Shown here: positions 1-10,860 of the stretch, one piece after another
How the letters are laid out: the number at the start of each line of letters is the position of its first letter
Numbering within the stretch: the first letter of the stretch is position 1
Source of the DNA: Mesostigma viride
Lineage: Eukaryota > Streptophyta > Mesostigmatophyceae > Mesostigmatales > Mesostigmataceae
Reading direction: 5' to 3'
Length of the DNA: 64,000 bases
Assembly (NCBI GenBank): GCA_009746045.1
Contig: RPFO01001502.1
Location: forward strand, 54,830-118,829
The notes under the pieces: model-generated
The model's database searches: none
What the model saw: the letters and a program-made list of their open reading frames with translations, nothing else
Told to the model about the DNA's origin: nothing
Translations under genes and position numbers: made by a program

Positions 1-705
1 CCTCCCCTTACACATGTGTGCCACTGTTCAGGGCAAACTGGGGTGGTGGTCAGCCATCTGTGGGGCTCCCTTAGCTGTCATCAGCAGGGTCACCCATGAT
101 GTTCTAGTCAAAATCAAATGCAGTCACATCAGGAAGTTGGTCATGACTGTCCCCCCCTCATCCTCCATGGCCTGAATCTGATGGAAGACATCCACATCCA
201 ATGTGTCATGGACAGCTCCATGGAGAGCAGAACAATCAATCAGATGGGGGCACGGGAATCAGGGCTGTTTTTTCTCACCAACAGGTCAGATTACATGTCC
301 CTCACTTCCTGGTACAGCAGGCTACACCGCAGAAAACCTGGCAGCAGCAACTCAGCTGAATGTCGTGCTGTGGTGTCTGCTGCATTGCATGCTCGTTCCC
401 TGCAGCACATGCTCACCTGGCTACAAACCCAGGCAGGCAGCACATGCAATGTCATCTCACATCTCTATACTGACAGCCAATCTGTGATCAGTTTTCTCAC
501 CAAGAAATCTGTTTCTGCTGCTGTCCACACTGACTTGGATTGGGTGATCCTCAAACAGGAGGCCACCTATTTTTCCAGCTGGACTCATGTGGATGATGAG
601 GACAACCCAGCAGACGCTCTCACGAAGCTGCGGGATGCTGCTGGCCAACAGTACCAGCTCCTCTTTCAGAACATGAACCCCTATGATATCAGAGTCAGTG
701 TTTGA
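1..705 (+). pseudogene. RT C-terminus and RNase H of CL-A
   Basis: Ty1/copia-type polyprotein end. Bases 1 to about 118 read as the RT connection region (KLGWW...VISRVTHDVL) in a different frame from 118-705, so there is a frameshift near 118. The ORF at 118-705 is RNase H: first acidic residue in MDSSMES, the AECRAVV glutamate, the YTDSQSV aspartate, and the C-terminal NPADALTKL that ends copia RNase H. The stop codon at 703-705 is followed by untranslated DNA and the LTR. RNase H would degrade the RNA strand of the RNA:DNA hybrid during reverse transcription. This copy is not intact because of the frameshift and the missing 5' part. Confidence 0.85.
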
Positions 706-1079
706 ATAAATGACTGGCCATAGCACAGTACACAACCACCACACCCCCTTACCACAGCGATAGCTGCTGGGCGCCATAAAATTCAACACATTTGCTGTGG
801 GGTGTGAGTGCTGGCTAGGTCAGATTTGTATCCATTTGCAGCTTGAGGACACAAGCTTTGTATCCACTTACTTAATGTGTGCTCCAATAACTGGCCAAAC
901 CAGCCAGCTGTGTACACCTTATTTAATGTGCAATATAACACCTGGCCAGAACAGCCAGCTGTAACCAACCTGGCTCAACCAGCCATGTCTCTTTTGTACC
1001 CCTAATCAACTTAAAAACAATAACAATAATGTTGGGGGTGCAGACCTGCATTAAGAAATAAATAATAAAACAATACTGG
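706..1079 (+). other. 3' untranslated region of CL-A
   Basis: No ORF of note. It contains three imperfect copies of a short unit built on 'ctggcc..accagcca' (about 890-985). Just before the LTR the sequence ends in TGG, matching the GG|AGTT junction seen at the 3' LTR of every copia-like family here. Confidence 0.6.
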
Positions 1080-1562
1080 AGTTAGTCTCCATGCTTTGCT
1101 GTAGACTAAGTCTCAAAGGCATTGTGAATACAACGTATGAATAAGCCTTGTAAACCTACGTTGGTATGTGAATATAAATACCACGTGGGCTATGCAGATA
1201 GGAATGCTAGTCGAGTCGCATACGTTTCCCTAGATAGGTACTTTGGGTACTGGGGTACGTGACAGATGTCAGTACCCAGTATACGTAGTGTCCTGTCATT
1301 GGACGGTACTAGAGTATCCTAGATAGGGACCGTACTGCAGCGTGCATTGATCTGTGATCACACGATGCAGTGACTAGACTGCGACCTGTCATCGTGCGGC
1401 CTCGGGCCAACGGTCTGCACCCAACGGTCACTGGCGGCGCAGCCAGTGAGAGGAACGTTGATAAAGGGTAAACCTATTTTCTAATGAACCAAGCAATTCA
1501 TTGCTCTCAGCACACAGTGTTCTCAAGCAATATACCACGTCGTTCATTCTCATATTCTAACT
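1080..1562 (+). repeat. 3' LTR of CL-A
   Basis: About 483 bp starting AGTTAG and ending CTAACT, a terminal inverted repeat of six bases. Right of it the sequence switches at once to the RNase H codons of a CL-C element. No second copy of the LTR is in the window, so the boundaries rest on the inverted ends, the upstream TGG and the sharp junction with CL-C. Confidence 0.75.
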
Positions 1563-2349
1563 GGCGCGGGAGGCTGCCCCGCAGTACGCAGTGTTGCGCA
1601 AGCGCATGACGATGCAACACCCGTGAGCCACACAGGGTTACGGCTCGGGCGCTTTATGAATACAGCCATAACTTACCCTGTGTTGCTAGCATTCACGAAT
1701 ATCATGGTGGTAGTTTTTTTGCTTGTCCTAACCATACCCTAGCCACGTTGGACGGTGCCTTGGGCCCGTCGGCGGGTCACTGGTCCTAATAAATGGGTCA
1801 CCTTTTGTCTGGTGGCATAGTTGTTTTTTTTCTCGTTACTTATTACATCACTATTCATGTGTGATCACAAGGGCGCGGGTCGATACCGTGGTGATTTTGA
1901 CGGCCTTGAGGCCCCCTTGAGTTCCCTACCTTAGAGGGTTTTGTATGGTCTGCATTTGATGTAATTATTTTGATAATTAATCAAAGAACAAAAGAGTATG
2001 TCGGAGTTGAGTAACTCTAGAGCCCTAGGATCTGGCTCTAAGTTCCCCATGTCCGTCCGCACGCCTTCCGCTAGCGTCCGCTAAGCCGCCGGCTATAATC
2101 CGGCGGTCCGATGCGGTCGACCGGTCTAAGGGCGGCGCCTAGGGCCGGCGCCACCTAGGCCCCAGTCCGGGGCCTTATCCGGGCCGGTACGGACAGCTAG
2201 CTTGTCCCACGGTTACGGATAACCGGATAGGGTTTGCTGGCTAAGACATAAACCAGTGGTGGGACAGCTCCGACAGCAGTTCTCTGTGTTCACCTTATCC
2301 TAAGCTCAACGTGACCGACCGCCATAGCTGAGCCGGTCGGGCTTTAACT
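1563..2349 (+). mobile_element. CL-C copia-like element, 3' fragment
   Basis: This matches the 3' end of the complete CL-C element at 42047-48215, in opposite orientation. It holds the last 18 or so codons of RNase H (ending MTMQHP, stop near 1626), the 3' untranslated region (about 1627-2004) and a 345-bp LTR (2005-2349). Its 5' part was removed from the window by the CL-A insertion at 1562/1563. The LTR is followed directly by an open gypsy gag frame, so CL-C had inserted into the gypsy gag gene. The 12-base segment tttatgaataca, complementary to the primer-site position of CL-C, is kept at 1653-1664. Confidence 0.85.
2005..2349 (+). repeat. 3' LTR of the CL-C fragment
   Basis: 345 bp beginning AGTTGAGTAACTC and ending GGGCTTTAACT. 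Inverted copies are at 42047-42391 and 47871-48215 with only a handful of substitutions. Its right edge defines where gypsy gag resumes. Confidence 0.9.
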
Positions 2350-4089
2350 CCCCAGGCACGGCCCCCTCAGCCTGTCCCTGCACCGGCTGCTAGTGTAGTC
2401 CCACCCGAGACCGCTCCTATTAATGACAGGACAGCAAACCAATCCCCTGCGGCTACCGAGCCCACTCTACACCTTACCCCTGATCAGCCCCAGGTAGCTA
2501 TCCCTCGCACCTCTCCGGTTGGTCGCGGGCGTGGTGGTGGCAGTGCTAGCCCACAAACCCAGTTACATGTTGGGCGAATTGTCGGCCAATATCCTGTCGC
2601 ATCAGTAGCCCCTCGTGCTAGCCTGCGTCCGGGATTGCGTGCTCACCCACCGTCATCTGTGCGTCTGTCCGCCCCCATCGGTGGTCGGGTAGCACGTCCC
2701 GCTATTCCTCGTACAGAGGCCATTTCTGAGCTGGCCAATGGGCCCTATTCCATGGCCCACACTCACACTCGCGTAGCCGACATTGAGGCTAACGCTGATT
2801 TCAGTACCATGCATCCCTCAGATCCCTTGTACGACCATCAATTCTATTATGAGACACACTCTGCTCGCCCTCGGTCACGCATGGCTACCCGAGGCGCCCG
2901 TTCTGCGCCTGGTGTTCCTGCCCGTGCTCCGATCCCGTCCTACGACCCGGTCGACGACGTACCGGACTTGTGTCCCAGCGACAATGGTGAGGAACCCGCC
3001 GACGACAACGCGGGTGATGATTCGCTCCCTCCGTGGGCTCGATATGTTGAGGTGAGTGGTCCCCGCCGTCCTGGTGGTAAAGACCGCAAACCTCCCGCTT
3101 TGCCCACGCTTTCTGTCACTAGACTGACGCTCGATTGTACAGCCCAACAGATTCTTGATTGGAAACACTCATTGTATCAGGAATTTTCTCTGTGGGAGGA
3201 ATACCACGATTGGCGTCTGTCTGACTCTGTTAAGATAGGCCTCATTCGCACCCGTGCTCTTGACCGTGCTGTCGCCTCTCTCCTGGGATGTGAAGAAGTA
3301 GCCTCCCATACGTACCCTGGTTCGGTTGCTGAGCTGATGGCGCGCATAGAGCGTCGTTGTATTCCCCCTGACGCCGACCGCCGCGAGCGGTTGGAATTCG
3401 GTCGCCTCCGTCAAGGCCAGCGCCATGTTTCGGCGTATATGACCGACTTTGACCTGCGCCTGGCTCGCCTTAAGGACGTCTCAGGTGCCGAGGCCCGCGC
3501 CCGCTTTCTTGAAGGTTTACACCCAGCACTCCTCGCTGAGGTCTTCCGCCACTTTTCTGAAAGCCGATGGCAGGACCTGCAGCTGCGGCAGATTCGCCCC
3601 TATCTCCTTCGAGTCGCGGACCTCATCATGCCACAACAACGCACGGCCCGCGCGAGCGTGAATCAGTTAGGCGCAATTAATGACCCCGACCAGGACGAGT
3701 TTGTAGATGAGCTTCAGATCCCCTTGCGTGTGGCCGAGTTGGCTGTGATGGATGCATCGCGCATCCGCTGCTATCACTGTCAGGAAATTGGGCATATCAA
3801 GCGTGCTTGCCCTCGTTTCCTTGCCGGCGCCCCGGCTACCGCTCCTACAATGCCGCAGCGCTCTCCGGCTCCGACCGGCCGCCCCGTTCCTTTTCAGCGC
3901 CCGAGCAATACCCTACCTACGGCTGGTCCGACTCAGCGTGCGCCGCGCCCGCTGAATAAGGAGGATGTTCAACCGCAGGACCCCGCTGGCAGCCTACCCG
4001 CCGACGAGCCGCCTTCCGGTCTACTCGGTGGTAAGGCGGTGTTCGACTCTTTCTCCCGTGACCCGCCTTTGGGGGAGGGGGAAGAGTAG
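2350..4089 (+). CDS. gag: gypsy gag polyprotein, start missing
   Basis: Structural protein that packages element RNA. The frame is open from the CL-C junction at 2350 to the TAG at 4087-4089, with no ATG near the left end, so the N-terminus was cut off by the insertion. The N-terminal part is proline-rich and low complexity. A capsid-like alpha-helical region (retrotransposon gag type, roughly 3110-3640) contains LDWKHSL, WRLSDSVKIGLIR and RFLEGLHP. A CCHC zinc knuckle (C-X2-C-X4-H-X4-C, CYHCQEIGHIKRAC) is encoded at about 3768-3810. A proline-rich tail follows. The pol frame follows in -1 through a short overlap. Confidence 0.85.
   Translation, partial: PQARPPQPVPAPAASVVPPETAPINDRTANQSPAATEPTLHLTPDQPQVAIPRTSPVGRGRGGGSASPQTQLHVGRIVGQYPVASVAPRASLRPGLRAHPPSSVRLSAPIGGRVARPAIPRTEAISELANGPYSMAHTHTRVADIEANADFSTMHPSDPLYDHQFYYETHSARPRSRMATRGARSAPGVPARAPIPSYDPVDDVPDLCPSDNGEEPADDNAGDDSLPPWARYVEVSGPRRPGGKDRKPPALPTLSVTRLTLDCTAQQILDWKHSLYQEFSLWEEYHDWRLSDSVKIGLIRTRALDRAVASLLGCEEVASHTYPGSVAELMARIERRCIPPDADRRERLEFGRLRQGQRHVSAYMTDFDLRLARLKDVSGAEARARFLEGLHPALLAEVFRHFSESRWQDLQLRQIRPYLLRVADLIMPQQRTARASVNQLGAINDPDQDEFVDELQIPLRVAELAVMDASRIRCYHCQEIGHIKRACPRFLAGAPATAPTMPQRSPAPTGRPVPFQRPSNTLPTAGPTQRAPRPLNKEDVQPQDPAGSLPADEPPSGLLGGKAVFDSFSRDPPLGEGEE
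4068..4074 (+). promoter_or_regulatory. candidate -1 frameshift site, TTTGGGG
   Basis: In the gag frame the heptamer reads T TTG GGG, fitting the X_XXY_YYZ slip pattern, 13 bases before the gag stop. The -1 frame is open across it and leads directly into the protease. This is inference from pattern; the function is not shown by the sequence. Confidence 0.4.
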
Positions 4090-4463
4090 ACTGCCAAGAC
4101 GGGGGCACCTTGCGGTCAGACCCCGCCCCAGTATTTTTGCCAGTATATACCACGCGACTGGGCGAAGCGACCCCACCCTCACCTCCTCGCGTGCGCCCCT
4201 TGCTTCTTTTTACAGCAGGACTCCCAGTGCCTGCGACCGTCACCGACCCAACCCTCGCCACCACCGAGATTATGACGGTAAAGCTATTAGTAGATAACGG
4301 TGCTGCCTGCACCTTCGTGAGTGATGCCCTTGTACAGCGCCTAGGATTAACTCCAGTCCCACATGATGTTCCTGTTGCCATCCACTATGCGGATGGGCGA
4401 ACGAGTGTCTCCACAGGAACTGACAGTGAAGCTGCGACCTGTTGTGAACGGGACCCCAATTGA
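4075..4463 (+). pseudogene. gypsy protease, N-terminal part, frameshifted
   Basis: Retropepsin that would cut the polyprotein. In the -1 frame relative to gag it reads LLVDNGAACTFVS, an active-site motif with DNG in place of DSG/DTG, at about 4282-4320. The frame runs to a stop at 4463. The second half of the protease, ending in ADILLGLDWL, lies in the frame starting near 4395. A single-base indel at about 4395-4420 therefore breaks the protease. Confidence 0.7.
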
Positions 4464-7380
4464 TGTCCTTGCCACTGTCGGCCCGATTACAGCAGCCGAT
4501 ATATTGCTAGGATTAGACTGGCTGCAAGACAACAAGGTACAGATTAACCATGACACCATGATTGTCTGGTTCCCCGACGGCACCCACTGGCTCCCCGACA
4601 GGTACTATGATGTTACCCAGGCCACTGTGGTGGACGTTACGCAAGCTGTTGATCCTTGTCATATTCGCTCCCTGGACGAAGTCCTCATGACCCGTGAGGA
4701 ACTTCGTGAGCTGGTCAAACAGGAAGGAGAGCTTCAGTGTTTTGTATTGCAGCTTATGGCTGACCCGGCATGCATCGATCCCCTCGTCGCTGCTCTGAAC
4801 GAGATGGGCATAGGATTCACAACAGAGGAACAGGCCCGCTTTGATAAGATCATCGATTCCTCCAAGACGTTTGAGGAGCGAACACCTGCTTATCCCCCGG
4901 CCCGCGCTGTGCTCCATCGCATTCATCTCAAACCAGGTGCGGCACCCACACACTCACCAATGTATAGAATGGGCCCAAGCGAGCTCAAGGAGCTCAAGCA
5001 AATCCTCATTTCCCTGCTAGACTCTGGTCTTATAGAACCCAGTAATAGTCCCTTCTCCGCAGGTGTCCTTCTGGTCCCCAAGCCCAACGGCAAGTGGCGA
5101 CTAGTTACGGACTACCGAAAGCTGAATGATATTACCATCAAGTCAAAATACCCCCTTCCTAGGATAGATGACATTTTCAACAAAGTCCAAGGTGCAACGT
5201 GCTTTACTGTCCTAGATTGTGCAGATGGCTTTTGGCAGTTGCGTATCGCTCCTGAAGATTGCGCAAAAACGGCCTTCGCCACCCCATTCGGCCACTATCA
5301 ATTCAGAGTAGCAGCCATGGGTCTCTGTAATTCTCCTGCCAGCTTTCAGATGTTGATGAATGAAGTTCTACGTCCTGTCATGGGCACGTCTCTACTGCCC
5401 CAAGTGCCTCAGGACCTCAAAGACCCAGATCCAGCTGCTGCTCCTGTCCCCATTGCACCTCACAAACGACAATGCGCTGTACCATATATGGACGACATCC
5501 TCATTTATTCTCGAACCTTTGATGATCATTGTGAGGATGTACAAGCTGTTCTCGACATTATGGAAGCCAACCATTTGTGGGCCCGCCGAGCCAAGGTTCG
5601 TGCTGGCCGAAGTGTACCATTTCTCGGCCACATCCTGTCCGATAAGGGTGTCGCCACAGATCCCGAGAAAATCGCATCTGTACAAGAATGGCCTGTCCCA
5701 ACGGACGTCAAGAGCATTCGTAGCTTCCTAGGAATGGCATCCTACTATAGGCGATTTATCCCCCGCTTTGCAACCATTGCCGCTCCGATTAATCACCTCT
5801 TGAAGAAGGACGTGCCCTTTGATTGGACGCCGGAGTGCCAGCAAGCCTTTGACCTTCTCAAGTCCCGTCTGACCACAGCCCCGGTGCTGATCTTGCCTGA
5901 CCCCAGCAAACATTTTGTGGTGGCGTGCGATGCCAGCAAGGTGGCCATCGGCGGTGTGCTACTCCAGGACCATGGGAACGGCCTACAACCGATAGAGTAC
6001 ATCTCACGCACTATGATTCCTGCAGAGCGCAACTACCCCGTACATCAACAAGAGCTCTTGGCTCTCGTTTACTGCTGCCATACGTGGAAACACCATCTGC
6101 TGGGCGCGCAATTTGATGTGGCCTTGAGTGAGACCAATGAGGCAGACCCGTATCGCCTGATAATTCATACGGACCACCGCCCTTTAACACACGTGCTGAC
6201 ACAACCCAATCTGGTGCCCCGCATGGCCCGTTGGCTGGAATTTCTAGCCCAGTTTGCCCCTTTTAAAATCCAATATGTAAAGGGGGCTGAAAACATTGTC
6301 CCAGACGCGCTGTCCCGGCGCTCTGACTATTTCTTTTACTCTGACATGGACGTGCTGAATACCACGGTGGTCCCCTCTCCTATCCCAATTGTACCATCCT
6401 ATGGTGCTACCCCGGACACCGAGGAATATCATGACTTATTTCATGTCCCCATGGCCCTGCCCGACTTGCAGTCCTACTGTCCTCTTGCGTCTGAGGGCAG
6501 GTCTATACCTCCGGTAGGGGGGGAGGGATCTGACCCAGAGATTCAAAAACTTTTGCGCGTCCCTCTGTGTCATGTGGCCAAACAGGTTTATAAACCTTTA
6601 GAACCTGTGGGGGAGCCCCTATTGTTCGGTAAGGCTGCGGCTGACGTTTTCAAGCCAAAAGCCGACACCGACGTCGCCATGCCTGACTCTGACCTCGAGC
6701 GGCTGATTAGTCGTTTCACGGTAACCGAGCCAGAGGCACAAGCCGCTGTAGCTGCTCACCCCCAACGGATGGGAGACTATCCTTGTCGGTTCGAGGGAGG
6801 TTTTCTGTACGTCCAGCTCCCGTCTGAAGCGTGGAAATTGTACGTTCCAGCCTTATGCCGCCCATCCCTTCTTTACGAGCTCCATGACGCTGCTCTGGGC
6901 GGTCACAAGGGCTCCCAGCGCCTAGTGGAGATCCTCCGCCGGTCGTACTATTGGCCACATATGCGTCGCGACGCCGAGGAATACGTTCGTACGTGCCAGT
7001 CTTGTCAGATTATGAAGCCCCGTAATACCGGGTCCCAAGCGGAGCCCCAAGAGATCCCTGACCCATTGCGCCCGTGGGACAGCATTATGATGGACTTCGT
7101 AGGCCCATTTAAGAAGTCCCCTAAGGGCAATGCTCAGATCCTTGTTTTTGTGGATCGCCTTACTAGGCGCTGCCACTTGGTGCCATGTCCCTTGACCCTC
7201 ACCTCCCGTGACTGTGCCCTATTATACCTGCAGAACGTTTTCAGATATCATGGTCTTAGCCGGCAGTTCATTGCTGATCGTGATAAGCTGTTCACTGCCT
7301 CTTTCTGGCAAGAGTTCTTCGCAGCCTTGGGCACCAAAGTACACCTTGGCACCGCCTACTACAGTTCGTCCTCCCACTGA
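4395..7380 (+). CDS. pol: gypsy pol: PR end, RT, RNase H, integrase core
   Basis: About 1000 codons. In order: end of protease (ILLGLDWL); RT with fingers VLLVPKPNGKWRLVTDYRKLN, catalytic YMDDILIYS (about 5486) and FLGHILS; RNase H with acidic residues in VACDASKVAIGG, ELLAL and HTDHRPL; tether; integrase zinc-binding H-H-C-C (LHDAALGGHKG ... CQSCQ, about 6880-7010); and the first two catalytic aspartates (MMDFVGPF, ADRDKLF). The frame stops at TGA 7378-7380, just before the third catalytic residue, because of local damage and an 82-bp insertion. Apart from that and the protease frameshift it is well preserved. Confidence 0.9.
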
Positions 7381-7382
7381 TC

Positions 7383-7464
7383 TGGTTGAGCGTCTTAAAT
7401 ACAATTTTAAATCAAAATTATACATATAAATATCTTATGAACTTCCTTAAAAAACAGTAGGATC
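7383..7464 (+). repeat. 82-bp AT-rich insertion flanked by GATC
   Basis: Between the second and third catalytic residues of integrase lie 82 bp much richer in A+T than the flanks. GATC occurs at 7379-7382 and again at 7461-7464. Removing one GATC plus the insert keeps the integrase frame, although a TGA codon would remain at the join. The origin is unknown; a GT...AG intron reading does not restore the frame well. Confidence 0.5.
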
Positions 7465-8284
7465 AACAGTTAACCGTGTGGTTGAGGAGGCCCTCAAGCA
7501 TTACGTGAGTAGTGATGGTGGTGATTGGGAGGATTACTTACCCCTCATAGAGTTCTCCCTCAACAACTCTCCACATTCTGCTCATGGGATGACCCCCTTT
7601 CTGCTCGATACTGGACAGCACCCGTTGACTCCCACGGATTTGCTGACTAGTCCCCTTCTTACCCAGGACACACTCAAGCGCAGCACCATTCAAGGAGTGA
7701 ATGAGCTGTTGAGTAAGATGGTTAAGTCCCATGAGAGCGCAGTGATCGGCTATCGTGCCGCTCGACAGAAGTACATGGCCCGCATCCGCGCCTCCCTTGA
7801 CCGTCGCACTCCGCCTATTCAGGTAGGCGATCTTGTTCTGGTAGAAGGTCCCCAGCTCGGCCGTTTTGCTCACAAGGTCGAAGCTGATCTCAAGGTAAAA
7901 CTGCGCCCTCACTTCCTTGGACCCTATAAGGTAGTGGAGCAGCGCGGTGAGGTCACCTTTCGCGTAGCTGTCCCTGAAACATGGGGCACCTCCGGTGTTT
8001 TCCACCGCAATCAACTCAAGCTCTACCACCAGAGTTCGTTTCAGGGACGGGAGACCCCTCCGGCGCCCTTGGAACACAATCCGGAGACGGGAGACGTGGA
8101 GGATGAAGTGGCTGCAATCATTGGCCACCGCGACGTCAAGAAGGGTCGCGGAAACCTCCGCCAATACCGCGTCAAATGGATGTATTCCAGGACAGATGTA
8201 GAGAACAGTTGGTTCTCCGAGAAAGAGTTGGAAGGGTGTGCCCGTCTGTTGTCTGAATACAAGGCCTCTCTCAAAAACAAGTAA
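7465..8284 (+). CDS. gypsy integrase C-terminus with chromodomain
   Basis: Continues the integrase after the 82-bp insertion. It starts with VNRVVEEALKHYV, whose glutamate is the third catalytic acidic residue. The typical LNNSPHSAHGMTPFLL stretch follows. Then come a GPY/F module (HFLGPYKVVE ... FHRNQLKLY, about 7905-8020) and a C-terminal chromodomain (YRVKWMYSRTDVENSWFSEKEL, about 8160-8240). In chromoviruses the chromodomain binds modified histone tails and directs insertion into heterochromatin. The ORF ends at 8284. Confidence 0.9.
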
Positions 8285-8344
8285 GCTTACAGAAGTTCCT
8301 GGATTGTTGTGCGTTCGGTTGGTTGTCCCCTCCCATGTCAACAG

Positions 8345-10462
8345 ATGTCACCACGCGGCAAAGAACCGCAGAGGAACCCCAGCCCGCCACGCAATCCGGG
8401 CGGAAGCGTCCCCGTGAAAGTACCGATTGAGGAAGAATCGGGCTCTGAACCGGAGGAGCATTATGAGGAGGAGCATTATGAGGAGGAGCATTATGAGGAG
8501 GAGCATTATGAGGAGGAACAGTATGAAGAGGGCCAGTTCGAAGAAGAGTATGAGGAGAACCCTGAGTTCACGCATGCTGAGTCTTACCCGGTTGAGGCCG
8601 ACCCGACCTCCCACGAGCAGGCGTACCAACCTGAGCAACCATGTCCAGATGGTCCAGGTGTTCTCCCTCTCCCGAGCATGGAGCCCTCCCCGTGGATACA
8701 AGCGCAGCCCGGCCCGTCACAGCCAGTCGGGTATGTGTTGGCGCCGCCATGGACTCCGCAGGCTTCACCGTATGGTGGCTATGGAATGGTGCCCGCTGGT
8801 TATCCTGTCTACCACCCGTCACCAGATCCATCCGGTTATGCTATGCCTGCACTCGTGAGCCCAAGCGACTTGGCCGATCATGATAACAAGCGGATCGACC
8901 GGTTGTGCTCTACTATGGAGCAAATGCTTAAGCTTATGACCCAATCGGCGGTAGCCCCTGGCGCCGCCAATCCCACGGCTGGCAACGGCTCCATCGCTGG
9001 CGTAGCAGTAAGCGCCTCACCCCTGCCTGTGGTCCCGGTACCAACAGTGGCCCCTGAGTCTGCTGTGGCCCCTGAGTCTGTTGTGGCCCCTGAGTCTGTT
9101 GTGGCCCCTGAGTCTGCTGTGGCCCCTGCGCAGTGCAAGAATCCCCCGTCAACCCCAATGCCGAAGGCTGAGCCTGCTTCTTCGGGAAATCCCGTGTCGG
9201 CCACCCCAGCCGCGTCTTCAGCATCGTCGATGCAGTCGCCCACCGCGACCTCCATCCGGAAGACTTCGGAGCTCCCTGGCGCTTCCACTGGCCCAAGTAG
9301 CGGTTTCGCTTCGCGTCCTGTGGGCCGTGGAGGTGGTAGGGGTATGGCTTTTCAGCGGCCTATGGCATCTTCCATGTCAGTGTGCCCCGCTCTGTTGCCC
9401 TCAACGCCGGGCGCACTAGGCGAGGGGGATTCGCCTCGGCAGTCCCACGGCCAGTGAAGGAGGCTCCCGATACTTCCTACACGGGGGGAGGTCCCGCGTC
9501 AACTCCAGCGACCGGCGCGGAATCTGTGCGACCACCAACAGGTTTGACATCCCCCACGACCTTGGCCCTAGCCATGGCAGGATTGTACAATCTGCCCGAG
9601 CCGCTTGGTCAGATTCATATACCCATGCTTCCCAGTGATGAGCATTTCGGTCCGCCGCCCCGAGTTGCCGCGCCCGCGGCCCCTGAGGATGCGACTCTGC
9701 CACAAGACGTCCCGCCGCCCCCTTGGGGCCTAGTGCCGTTTTATCGGCCGGCAGCAATGTCTATGCATCATGTGATAAGGGTCAGCTAGGTACCAGTTTC
9801 AGCGGGCTTGGACGGATCCCATCGTCCAGACGGGACAATTCGCCTACCCGGACGATGTGACAGTCGACGCTGTTCAAGGCGTGTACTTTTACCGCCAAGT
9901 GCCGGGTCTGGAGCACCCTGCACACCTGGAGATAATCACCCAGCTGGAGCCGCTGCGACCTGCCCCTGTCCGACCCTTGGTCACCGGAACGACGACCCAG
10001 ACGTGCGCGTGACACCTGACCTCCCGCACCTGGAGGATTTCACTCGACTCCCTCGGATCATGTGGGTCTACACCGAGAACGGCAATCGACATCGCGTCAG
10101 AGACTTCAGATACATGCCACGTTCCGGAGAGCAATTGTTCGAGGTACTGTACCCACCTGAGATGGTGCGTGGTCTGACGATGAGTGACGTTAATACTATG
10201 CGCCTCGCAATCGTCCGTGCTGTGCGACCCTTCCTGCAAAGGTTTCAGTGCATGTGGATTCATTGATTGGGCACGCTTGCACGTGGTGATTACCCGCCAC
10301 CAGTATCTTTGGGCTTTTCTGGGCCTGCTGCCGGAGAACGTCTGGGAGGACGTCTATCTCCGCAGCGAGCGCCCTCCCCTGGGTGTCCGTGGAGACGTGC
10401 AACGTGACTATACTCGCGCCGTGCTCAACGCCCGAGGAATGTTTCAAGGTGATCCGGAGTAG
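8345..10462 (+). pseudogene. third ORF of the gypsy element, unknown function
   Basis: A long coding-like region between pol and the 3' LTR, broken into four frames: 8345-9457, about 9440-9789, 9787 to about 10011 (YQFQRAWTDPIV...), about 9990-10266, and about 10250-10462. Read across the breaks it would be about 700 residues. The N-terminus is acidic with four tandem copies of a 15-bp unit coding EEHYE (8452-8520). The middle is Pro/Ala/Val-rich with 18-bp repeats coding APESVV (about 9045-9125). The C-terminal third looks globular (IMWVYTENGNRHRVRDFRYMP). I see no signal peptide, membrane segment or zinc knuckle. It sits where env sits in retroviruses but does not look like an envelope protein. 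Confidence 0.6.
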
Positions 10463-10850
10463 ATAGAAGGCCTTACCCCGCCCGGGATGACCCTGTACTC
10501 GTGTAGGGGTCCCGGTAGATAGCCAGCATGGAGGACTTGAAGGATGGAAACCATGGGAATGACTCTGTAGAGAGAATTGAGCAGCCAGCAGGCAAGGTAG
10601 CGTTCCCGCCCGCACCTTGGCCGAAGGAGGCCCGGCACCGTCTGTGTCGGGACAGTCCCCGCCGCCTCATGCGATCTCTAGTCAGGTGGGCCGGCCCCCG
10701 CCCCTGACGCCCAAGTTACACGAGACGCGTGGTTCTGGCGACTGCTTGATCCTACGGAGAACCTCTCGTGGTCGAAGTCTAGAAGCTCCAACATGCGATA
10801 GGAATTTGTTCGTCCCTTCGGCTCTTACGCCATAACTCCCGCCTTGTGAC
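10463..10850 (+). other. 3' untranslated region of the gypsy element
   Basis: No convincing ORF in either strand. It lies between the stop of the third ORF and the polypurine tract. Confidence 0.5.
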
Positions 10851-10860
10851 GAGGGGGAGG
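10851..10860 (+). promoter_or_regulatory. polypurine tract of the gypsy element
   Basis: GAGGGGGAGG directly before TGTGTTGC, the expected start of a TG...CA LTR. Such a tract primes plus-strand DNA synthesis. Confidence 0.65.

Larger units (their letters stand above)
1..1562 (+). mobile_element. CL-A copia-like retrotransposon, 3' end
   Basis: This is the 3' end of a copia-like LTR element that runs off the left edge. It holds the end of the reverse transcriptase and RNase H (1-705), a 3' untranslated stretch and a 3' LTR (1080-1562). The LTR abuts a fragment of another family (CL-C) in the middle of that element's RNase H codons, so CL-A inserted into CL-C. The bases just right of the junction, GGCGC, are the predicted 5-bp target duplication; the left copy lies outside the window. 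A decayed second copy of the same family is on the minus strand at 22825-24869 and 49153-50214. Confidence 0.85.

Noticed and set aside
7385-7460. GT...AG intron in the gypsy integrase
   Set aside because: Splicing at the available sites does not join the integrase frames correctly, while the flanking GATC pair fits an insertion.
8345-10462. Envelope gene of the gypsy element
   Set aside because: No signal peptide, membrane segment or cysteine pattern is visible.
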